Below, piece by piece: positions 29,550-35,610 of a stretch of 35,610 nt of DNA (its first letter is position 1; the number at the start of each line of letters is the position of its first letter). Location: NCBI RefSeq assembly GCF_008015755.1, contig NZ_SSGF01000021.1, positions 1 to 35,610 of the forward strand, written 5' to 3'. Below the pieces are notes generated by a model that was given only the letters and a program-made list of their open reading frames with translations, had not been told where the DNA came from and made no database searches. Position numbers and translations under genes: made by a program. Source of the stretch: Methylophilus sp. (GTDB taxonomy: Bacteria > Pseudomonadota > Gammaproteobacteria > Burkholderiales > Methylophilaceae).

Positions 29550-31445
29550 TTAACTCAAATTTAAAGCCTTCAAGCGGCGATACAGGGTATTTCTGCTCAT
29601 GCCAAGCTGGCGCGCAACCGCAGAAATATTCCCCGCCTGCTGCTGCATGGCGACACGGATCGCTTCATCAGATTGCGCTTTCAAGGTTAACCCAGGTTGC
29701 AACACCGTTTCGCGCTCGGCCTCTACCGCCATTTCATCCAAAAAGTCGTGCGTCAGATGCCGCCGCTCAATCACGCCACCATCCGCCAGTGCCACCGCCG
29801 TACGCAACACATTATGCAATTGGCGCACATTGCCCGGCCATGGGTGTGCAGCAAACACCGCCAGCACTTCATCACTGAGCGTCGCTTGGGGCGCCTGCTC
29901 AATTTGCAGAATCATCTGAATCAGGCGCGACATATCCTGACGCTGACGCAAGGCAGGCAATTGCACGGTCAGGCCATTGATACGGTAATACAAATCACTG
30001 CGAAACTCGCCCGCAGCCACTTTATCCTTGAGCTTCTGGTTGGTGGCACTCAGCAATATAAAATCCACTGGTATAGACTTGCTACCGCCCAATGGCGTGA
30101 CACTGCGCTCTTGCAAGACACGCAACAACCTAGCCTGCAACGACAACGGCATATCGCCGATTTCATCTAAAAACAAGGTACCGCCATCGGCTTGCTGAAT
30201 CTTACCGACATTGCCTTTGCGCTTGGCACCGGTATACGCGCCTTCTTCATAGCCAAACAACTCAGCTTCAATCAAGCCTTCTGGCAACGCTGCACAATTG
30301 ACCGCAATAAACGGCTGCGCCCGGCGTGCACTGGCATCATGAATCGCGCGTGAAAATAACTCTTTACCGGCGCCGGTTTCACCCAGGATCAACACCGGGA
30401 TATCACGGTTAAGCACTTGCTTAACCTGGCTGATAGCGAGTTTTAATTGCGGGTCACCACTATCTAATAATTCCAGGCTGGCAGCAGACTCACGAGGCAC
30501 AGACGGCACCGGCCTGCTGGCAATGCTAGGTGACTGCACGCTAGAAGCACGCGCAAACAGGCGCGCACCGTTGCGCAAACGCAGCGGGAACAGCATGTCA
30601 GAAGCCAGGCCTCGCTGCTTGAACGCTGCCCATGACTCATCAAAAATATCTTCAAACGGGATGCGGCGCGCGGATAACACGTCTTGATCCAGCGGCAGGC
30701 CAAACTGGAACTGGCCGCTGCGGTTAATCGCCTGCAACTGGCCTTGTGCATCAAACAAGGCCACGCCTTCCCACAAGGTGCCAATAAACTCTGGCCGCAC
30801 ATGAAAATGCACGCCGATCTCACCCTCAGCCGTGGCATGGAACAAACGGTTTTCGACCATTTGCGCGGCCATCTTCACCAAAGCCAGCGTGTGTTGTTGC
30901 GGCGCATTAAAATCATTAGACACATCTAGCGTCGCCACCAAATGATTGTTAGCAGCAAAAATAGGCACGGCAGAACAACTCAACGAATGGTGATAAGCCA
31001 TAAAGTGTTCGGCACCTTGCACGCTGATCGGCAGGCGCTCGACCAGAGCAGTCCCAATGGCATTGGTGCCGCGGTGTTCTTCACTCCACGAGGCGCCAGG
31101 CAACAATGAGGCACGCACCTGGTTTTCTTCGACGCCTTCACCGCGGGTGCGCAAAATCACGCCCTCGCTGTCAGTGAGAATCACCAGGCTGCGCGTATGC
31201 GCAATTTGCTCGCTCAGTGTGAGCATTTCCGGCTCGGCATGCGTCAGCAATAAACGGTTTTTTTCCAGTCGTTGCGCCAGTTCCTGCGCGGTAATAATCT
31301 GGTCTTCGGCTGGCGCCTGCTCGTCTACGCCTTTGACCATGCAACGACGCCATGAACGTGCAATCGCCTCAGCAATGGCACGCTGGTCATCACGCATGCC
31401 TGGCTGCGACATTTGAGAAGCGGGCGGAGAATATTTATTGGGCAT
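29550..31445 (-). CDS. AcoR-like sigma-54 enhancer-binding activator
   Basis: The 631-residue product has an N-terminal sensory region with a GAF-type domain of AcoR type (HRGTNAIGTALVERLPISVQ, then GAEHFMAYHHSLSCSAVPIF), and a possible PAS-like stretch (about 215-300). The sigma-54 AAA+ domain has Walker A GETGAGKE near 355-362, GAYTGA at 402-407 (the sigma-54-contacting loop, Tyr for the usual Phe) and Walker B GGTLFLDEIGD. A Fis-type helix-turn-helix ends it (ISAVARQLGMSRNTLYRRLKAL). No receiver domain, so it probably senses a small molecule. It is divergent from xoxF, which has a sigma-54 promoter. The start codon is uncertain (31412 or 31397 possible). Confidence 0.88.
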   Translation of the reverse strand: MPNKYSPPASQMSQPGMRDDQRAIAEAIARSWRRCMVKGVDEQAPAEDQIITAQELAQRLEKNRLLLTHAEPEMLTLSEQIAHTRSLVILTDSEGVILRTRGEGVEENQVRASLLPGASWSEEHRGTNAIGTALVERLPISVQGAEHFMAYHHSLSCSAVPIFAANNHLVATLDVSNDFNAPQQHTLALVKMAAQMVENRLFHATAEGEIGVHFHVRPEFIGTLWEGVALFDAQGQLQAINRSGQFQFGLPLDQDVLSARRIPFEDIFDESWAAFKQRGLASDMLFPLRLRNGARLFARASSVQSPSIASRPVPSVPRESAASLELLDSGDPQLKLAISQVKQVLNRDIPVLILGETGAGKELFSRAIHDASARRAQPFIAVNCAALPEGLIEAELFGYEEGAYTGAKRKGNVGKIQQADGGTLFLDEIGDMPLSLQARLLRVLQERSVTPLGGSKSIPVDFILLSATNQKLKDKVAAGEFRSDLYYRINGLTVQLPALRQRQDMSRLIQMILQIEQAPQATLSDEVLAVFAAHPWPGNVRQLHNVLRTAVALADGGVIERRHLTHDFLDEMAVEAERETVLQPGLTLKAQSDEAIRVAMQQQAGNISAVARQLGMSRNTLYRRLKALNLS

Positions 31446-31460
31446 TTAACACTGCACACC

Positions 31461-31499
31461 TGTCACATTGCATTGAACAACTGTATCAGTATGACACAG
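31461..31499. promoter_or_regulatory. Candidate upstream activator sites for the sigma-54 regulator
   Basis: CTGTATCAGTATGACACAG (31481-31499) is an imperfect dyad with arms CTGTATCA/TGACACAG, one mismatch, three-base centre. A looser partner, TGT-N13-ACA, lies at 31461-31479. They are about 110-150 bases upstream of the -24/-12 promoter, a usual distance for enhancer sites, and next to the regulator's own start. Confidence 0.5.
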
Positions 31500-31605
31500 T
31501 CGTGAACAGTCAGCGCCACGCGGCCTGATTTTACGTCTGTTTTGATAAATCATTAAGCGATTGATTTTAATCTATTTTTTACTTTTTCCAAAATGAAACT
31601 GTGGA

Positions 31606-31622
31606 TTGGCACGCGCGTTGCA
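31606..31622 (+). promoter_or_regulatory. Sigma-54 (-24/-12) promoter of xoxF
   Basis: TTGGCACGCGCGTTGCA fits the sigma-54 consensus TGGCACG-N4-TTGC(A/T). The invariant GG (31608-31609) and GC (31620-31621) are exactly ten bases apart. The transcription start would be near 31633, giving an 80-base leader before the xoxF ATG. Confidence 0.8.
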
Positions 31623-31713
31623 ATCATTGCACACACCGTCACAAGAGAAGCCTTTGTCGACGCTTGCAACACTACACATTCCAGCTTCACCGCAACCATT
31701 TTGGAGGTTATTT

Positions 31714-33582
31714 ATGCAACAACGTATCAAGCTCGCCATCACTGCAATGATGCTAGCCAGCGTGAGCACCAGCGTATTGGCAAATGCCGAACTGGACGCC
31801 ATGATGAAAGACGACAACCAGTGGCCGATGGCGCGTAAAGACTACGCAAACCAGGGTTACAGCCGCTTGTCACAAATCAACAAAAGCAACGTCAAACAAT
31901 TAAAACTGGCATGGACATTTGCCACCGGCGTGAACCGCGGCCACGAAGGCGCACCACTGGTGATTGGCAATACCATGTACATCCACACCGCATTCCCTAA
32001 CAACGTGTATGCGCTGGACCTGAACGACAACCAAAAAATCCAGTGGTCTTATTTTCCTAAACAGGATCCTGACGTGCAGTCTGTGTTGTGCTGTGACAAC
32101 GTAAACAAGGGCTTGGGCTACGGCGACGGCAAGATTTTCCTGCAACAGAATAATGGCGTGCTGGTGGCTTTGGATGCCAAAACCGGCGCCAAGTTATGGG
32201 ACGTGAAAGTCAACGACCCGAAAATGGGCGCGGCCAACACCAACGTACCGCACGTGTTTAAAGACAAAGTCGTGACCGGCTGTTCTGGCGGTGAGTTCGG
32301 CGTGCGTTGCCATATTTCAGCCTACAACCTCAAAGATGGCAGCCTGGCCTGGAAGGCTTACAGCACGGGTGCGGATAGCGAAATGCTGATTGGCGCAGAC
32401 TTTAATAAGGAAAACCCACATTACAGCGCATTGTCTGTCTACGAGGACGTCAATGGTGGTAACAAAATGGGCGGGTCTTTCAAGCCGCTGGACAAGTCTC
32501 AGCTGAAATACCCTGAGGCCAACCTGGGTGTGCGCACCTGGTTGAAACCGCAGCAGCAGAAAGACGGCTGGCAAAACGGTGGCGGCCCAACCTGGGGCTG
32601 GTACTCATACGATCCTAAATTGAACCTGATGTACTACGGCACTGGTAACCCAGGCACCTGGAACCCGGACGTACGTCCTGGCGATAACAAATGGTCGATG
32701 ACGATTTTTGCCCGCGACCTCGATACAGGCATGGCACGCTGGGCTTACCAGATGACACCGCATGACGAGTGGGATTATGACGGCATGAACGAGATCATTT
32801 TGTGGGAAGCCAATGGCAAGCAACTGGCCTCACACTTTGACCGTAACGGTTTTGGCTACACTTTTGACCGCACTAACGGCACCTTGTTAGTGGCAGAAAA
32901 AATGCATCCATTCGTTAACTGGGCAACCAAGATTGACCTGAAAACAGGGATTCCGGTCAAAGATCCTAAGTACTCCACGCACCAGGATTACAACGCCAAA
33001 GGCGTGTGTCCTTCTGCGTTGGGGGTGAAAGACGAGCAGCCAGCGGCTTACTCACCAAAAAACAAAACCTTCTATGTGCCGCTTAACCACGTGTGCATGA
33101 CTTATGAACCTGTTGAGTCCAAGTATGTGGCTGGCCAACCATGGGTAGGCGCAACCCTGACCATGTTTGCCGGTCCTGACGGTGTGATGGGTGGCTTTAT
33201 GGCCTGGGATGGCCTCAAAGGCAAAGCCCAGTGGTACAACAAAGAGAAATTCTCTGCCTGGGGCGGCGCATTGGTCACAGCCTCTGACCTAGTGTTCTAC
33301 GGCACGCTGGATCGCTGGGTCAAAGCCCTGGATGCCAAAACCGGTAAAGAGTTGTGGAAATTCCAGGTTGGCTCTGGCGTGGTCGGCAACATGATCACCT
33401 ACGGCCACAAAGGCAAGCAATACGTCGGCGTATTGTCAGGCATTGGTGGCTGGGCGGGCGTAGCGATGAACCTGGGCCTGACCAACGATACCGATGGTTT
33501 GGGTGCAGCAGGTGGCTACAAAGAGCTGACCAAATACAACGCCGCACCTGGTGGCGGTGGCATGAACGTATTCAGTTTATAA
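31714..33582 (+). CDS. xoxF: Lanthanide-type PQQ methanol dehydrogenase XoxF
   Basis: Periplasmic quinoprotein that oxidises methanol. The 622-residue precursor has a signal peptide (cleavage after about residue 23, SVLA-NAEL) and an eight-bladed PQQ propeller. Seen are the vicinal Cys126-Cys127 disulfide pair over PQQ, and metal ligands Glu194 (GGEFGVR), Asn312 (GTGNPGTWN) and Asp354 with the extra Asp356 (DEWDYDG). That second aspartate marks lanthanide-dependent XoxF; calcium enzymes (MxaF) have Ala there. The start follows GGAGG at 7 bases; the frame is open upstream to 31606 but runs through the promoter. The cytochrome gene follows by 13 bases. Its control appears sigma-54 dependent. 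Confidence 0.96.
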   Translation: MQQRIKLAITAMMLASVSTSVLANAELDAMMKDDNQWPMARKDYANQGYSRLSQINKSNVKQLKLAWTFATGVNRGHEGAPLVIGNTMYIHTAFPNNVYALDLNDNQKIQWSYFPKQDPDVQSVLCCDNVNKGLGYGDGKIFLQQNNGVLVALDAKTGAKLWDVKVNDPKMGAANTNVPHVFKDKVVTGCSGGEFGVRCHISAYNLKDGSLAWKAYSTGADSEMLIGADFNKENPHYSALSVYEDVNGGNKMGGSFKPLDKSQLKYPEANLGVRTWLKPQQQKDGWQNGGGPTWGWYSYDPKLNLMYYGTGNPGTWNPDVRPGDNKWSMTIFARDLDTGMARWAYQMTPHDEWDYDGMNEIILWEANGKQLASHFDRNGFGYTFDRTNGTLLVAEKMHPFVNWATKIDLKTGIPVKDPKYSTHQDYNAKGVCPSALGVKDEQPAAYSPKNKTFYVPLNHVCMTYEPVESKYVAGQPWVGATLTMFAGPDGVMGGFMAWDGLKGKAQWYNKEKFSAWGGALVTASDLVFYGTLDRWVKALDAKTGKELWKFQVGSGVVGNMITYGHKGKQYVGVLSGIGGWAGVAMNLGLTNDTDGLGAAGGYKELTKYNAAPGGGGMNVFSL

Positions 33583-33595
33583 GAGAGGATTTCTG

Positions 33596-33916
33596 ATGCA
33601 ATTACTCAACAAAACCTTGCTGGCAACCGCCTTGCTGGCGATGACCGCGTCAGCCATCGCAGGCAGCGGCGCCGAAGCCCTGGCACAAAAAAGCGGCTGC
33701 TTGCTGTGCCACGGCGTAGATAAAAAAGTAATTGGCCCGGCCTATAAAGAAGTGGCTGCCAAATACAAAGGCGACAAAACTGCTGAAGCCAAACTGGTGC
33801 AAAAAGTCAAAGCCGGTGGCGGTGGCGTGTGGGGCGAGATGCCTATGCCGCCTAACAGCCCGCAAGTCAAGGACGAAGATATCAAGACCATCGTCCAGTG
33901 GGTATTAAGTTTGTAG
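33596..33916 (+). CDS. Small c-type cytochrome, probable XoxF electron acceptor
   Basis: The 106-residue precursor has a signal peptide (about 1-22) and one class I haem site, Cys35-X2-Cys38-His39 (CLLCH), with the likely distal ligand Met84 in MPMPPN. The pattern resembles c551/c552-type cytochromes, smaller than classical cL (MxaG). Its place right behind xoxF, with a GAGAGGA box, makes it the likely acceptor of electrons from XoxF (XoxG-like role); this is from context. No xoxJ-type periplasmic binding protein follows. Confidence 0.88.
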   Translation: MQLLNKTLLATALLAMTASAIAGSGAEALAQKSGCLLCHGVDKKVIGPAYKEVAAKYKGDKTAEAKLVQKVKAGGGGVWGEMPMPPNSPQVKDEDIKTIVQWVLSL

Positions 33917-33929
33917 TTCCCCCTGTGAA

Positions 33930-34000
33930 ATAAAGCGTCAGTGGCAGTGCTAAGAGATGGCCGCCATGCTTGCAACGAGGTCTCCACTGACGCTGCATTT
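33930..34000 (+). ncRNA. Candidate structured RNA in the xoxF-cytochrome 3' region
   Basis: A perfect 11-bp stem (33934-33944 with 33984-33994, AGCGTCAGTGG/CCACTGACGCT) encloses 39 bases that hold a further small dyad (ATGG-CCG-CCAT, near 33957-33967). It begins about 18 bases after the cytochrome stop and lies upstream of a separate intrinsic terminator at 34031-34058. The two hairpins could form a 3'-UTR-derived small RNA or protect the xoxF message. There is no recognised family. Confidence 0.4.
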
Positions 34001-34030
34001 CCAACGTTTTACCATTGATCTCCGAGTGTT

Positions 34031-34058
34031 GCCAACCCGCAAGGGTTGGCTTTTTTTT
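34031..34058 (+). terminator. Rho-independent terminator of the xoxF-cytochrome unit
   Basis: Perfect 8-bp stem GCCAACCC/GGGTTGGC with a GCAA tetraloop followed by eight T residues. Confidence 0.93.
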
Positions 34059-34089
34059 GCCTGGCGATTAGCGGCCCGATAAAAGCGTT

Positions 34090-34095
34090 TACAAT
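34090..34095 (+). promoter_or_regulatory. -10 box of the AmpG-like gene, leaderless spacing
   Basis: TACAAT ends six bases before the ATG, with no Shine-Dalgarno between. The spacing is the same as for hemA and metX. The -35 region is weak. Confidence 0.45.
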
Positions 34096-34101
34096 GCGGG
34101 C

Positions 34102-35346
34102 ATGACCATCGCCCAAACCCTGTTTACTCGCCGCATGCTGATGTGTGTGGCCTTAGGCTTCAGTTCCGGCCTGCCTCTTTACCTGCTACTGCAACTCTTG
34201 CCCGCCTGGCTACGCAGTGAAGGCCTCAACCTCAAAACCATCGCCGCCTTTGCCTTTATGCAACTGCCCTACACCTGGAAATTTTTATGGGCGCCGCTGA
34301 TGGACAGATATAGCCTGCTACAAGCGCTCGGTCGGCGCCGCAGCTGGATATTAGCCACACAACTGGCCCTGCTCGCCAGTATTATCAGCCTAGGCATGTT
34401 CCAACCACAACAAGACATCACCATGGTCGCCGTCCTTGCCACCCTGGTTGCCCTGTTTTCCGCCAGCCAGGACATCGTCATTGACGCCTACCGGCGCGAG
34501 ATTTTAAGCGACCAGGAGCTTGGCCTTGGCAACAGCATACACGTCAACGCCTACCGGATTGCAGGCCTGGTGCCTGGCTCACTGGCGCTGATCCTGGCTG
34601 ACCACCTGCCATGGTCGCAAGTGTTCTTGATTGTCGGCCTATTCATGTTGCCTGGTATCGGCTTTACCTTATGGTCACAAGAACCGGCCATTGTCAGCGT
34701 GCCAAAAACTTTGCTGGCCTCGGTGATAGAACCGTTCAAAGAATTCATGCAACGCAGCGGCTGGCAACACGCGCTGTGGGTACTCGTGTTTATCCTGCTA
34801 TACAAACTCGGCGACAGCATGGCCACAGCACTCGCCACCCCGTTTTATATCGACATGGGCTACAGCAAAACCGATATCGGCGCCATCGCCAAAGGCAGCG
34901 GCCTCGTCATGCAAATTGTCGGCGCCTTTATCGGCGGCTTGTGGATGCTCAAACTCGGCATCAATCGTGGCTTGTGGGTGTTCGGCGTCGTGCAGGCCTT
35001 GTCTATTCTCGGCTTTGCCTGGCTGGCCCACAGCGGACCGTTTACAGAGATAGGTGCTGCTGAACGCAGTATGCTCGCATTCGTCATCGGCTTCGAAGCC
35101 TTTGGCGTTGGCTTAGGCACCGCCGCCTACGTCGCCTACATGGCGCGCGAAACCAACCCCGCGTATACCGCCACACAACTCGCCTTGTTTACCAGCTTGT
35201 CGGCCGTACCGCGGTCCGTGTTCAATGCCCTCACAGGCGGGATGGTAGAGAGCTTGGGGTGGGAACATTTTTTTTATGTGTGTACGGTGCTGGCGATTCC
35301 GGGGATGTTGCTGTTATTTAGGGTGGCGCCTTGGCGGGAACACTAA
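34102..35346 (+). CDS. ampG: AmpG-like major facilitator transporter
   Basis: The 414-residue polytopic membrane protein fits the AmpG branch of the major facilitator superfamily, which imports anhydro-muropeptides for cell-wall recycling. Characteristic segments are GFSSGLPLYLLLQLLPAWL at the N-terminus, KFLWAPLMDRY, GRRRSW, and SASQDIVIDAYRREIL in the first half. About twelve hydrophobic helices are visible. Related acetyl-CoA-type transporters share the fold, so the substrate is not certain. It is set apart from the cytochrome gene by a terminator and is a separate unit. Confidence 0.85.
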   Translation: MTIAQTLFTRRMLMCVALGFSSGLPLYLLLQLLPAWLRSEGLNLKTIAAFAFMQLPYTWKFLWAPLMDRYSLLQALGRRRSWILATQLALLASIISLGMFQPQQDITMVAVLATLVALFSASQDIVIDAYRREILSDQELGLGNSIHVNAYRIAGLVPGSLALILADHLPWSQVFLIVGLFMLPGIGFTLWSQEPAIVSVPKTLLASVIEPFKEFMQRSGWQHALWVLVFILLYKLGDSMATALATPFYIDMGYSKTDIGAIAKGSGLVMQIVGAFIGGLWMLKLGINRGLWVFGVVQALSILGFAWLAHSGPFTEIGAAERSMLAFVIGFEAFGVGLGTAAYVAYMARETNPAYTATQLALFTSLSAVPRSVFNALTGGMVESLGWEHFFYVCTVLAIPGMLLLFRVAPWREH

Positions 35347-35406
35347 GTAATTTCTCGTAACCAGTATTACTCGATACACCAACATTTGATAGTTGTTATG
35401 ACTACT

Positions 35407-35610
35407 CGTTTCGCCTCTCGGCGAGTCACTTTCTGATGCTTGCCCCTCAGAAAGTAACCAAAGAGGAGGGCACCCAGCCATCACGGCCTTCGGCTCCCTT
35501 GCGTTGCTCAACAAAATAAGCGGTCACGAAACTCGCCCTAGCAGCTTGCACACTACGGTCGCTCCCTTCTCCCTTATTTTGTCTCCGCTACTCAGCGTGA
35601 TGGGATGGGA
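35407..35610 (+). repeat. Structured intergenic repeat, module 5 (tip hairpin broken, runs to window end)
   Basis: Plus-oriented module. The small hairpin is 35411-35415/35420-35424. The large hairpin 35428-35436/35447-35455 (9 bp) keeps the TGCTTGCCCC loop with a stem different from modules 2-4. The body stem ACAAAATAAG (35511-35520) pairs with CTTATTTTGT (35573-35582). The tip hairpin is broken: after CTAGCAGCTTGCACAC the 3' arm is missing compared with module 1. Otherwise very close to module 1. By analogy an inverted partner should lie just outside the window. Confidence 0.8.

Noticed and set aside
31606..31713. N-terminal extension of xoxF to 31606
   Set aside because: The extension begins inside the sigma-54 promoter and would bury the clear signal peptide; the ATG at 31714 has a strong GGAGG box.
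33930..34000. tRNA or tmRNA gene in the hairpin region after the cytochrome
   Set aside because: The outer stem and inner dyad suggest a branched shape, but there is no T-arm GTTCRA motif, anticodon arm or CCA end.

Overview
The window looks like chromosomal DNA of a methylotrophic betaproteobacterium, most likely a Methylophilaceae member (Methylophilus/Methylotenera type). The main evidence is a XoxF-type (lanthanide) methanol dehydrogenase with a small partner cytochrome c, a ribulose-phosphate epimerase heading the trp operon, and gene orders familiar from betaproteobacteria (dsbD-tlpA-aroQ-accB-accC-prmA, hemA-prfA-prmC, metX-metW). This assignment is by recognition of the translated proteins; no database search was run.

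Layout. 1-670: intergenic repeat block. 672-4140: peroxide defence, katG (-) divergent from its probable regulator oxyR (+). 4155-11226: a long minus-strand run, read cutA > dsbD > tlpA-like > aroQ > accB > accC > prmA > zinc-ribbon/DUF3426. 11256-12742: fxsA and a ferredoxin-reductase (+). 12743-13593: second repeat block. 13594-20773: minus-strand tetrapyrrole and tryptophan genes, read rpe > gph > trp leader peptide > trpE > trpG > trpD > DUF3465 lipoprotein > trpC > hemB. 21000-25623: hemA, prfA, two accessory genes (an AT-rich orphan and an AlkC-like HEAT protein), prmC (+). 25664-29447: a sterol-desaturase-family enzyme, a HAD phosphatase, metX, metW (+). 29550-31445: a sigma-54 enhancer-binding regulator (-), divergent from xoxF and its cytochrome (31714-33916, +). 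34102-35346: an AmpG-like transporter, followed by a third repeat copy at the window edge.

How parts work together. XoxF oxidises methanol in the periplasm and should pass electrons to the adjacent cytochrome. A near-consensus -24/-12 promoter directly upstream of xoxF, facing a divergent AcoR-like activator and an imperfect palindrome, suggests sigma-54 control of methanol oxidation. The trp operon carries a 22-residue leader ORF with three Trp codons whose start overlaps the gph stop, which implies tryptophan sensing inside the operon rather than at its head.

The most unusual signal is a family of long non-coding repeats (five modules seen, two pairs arranged tail to tail). Three separate stems differ in sequence between copies but stay complementary, while loops and linkers stay conserved. 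This is what selection on a folded RNA or single-stranded DNA would produce. Further unusual points are an apparent insertion that duplicated the first codons of accC, a structured 3' region behind the xoxF cytochrome, and three unit-leading genes (hemA, metX, ampG) with a TAnAAT box exactly six bases before ATG and no Shine-Dalgarno, as expected of leaderless mRNAs.
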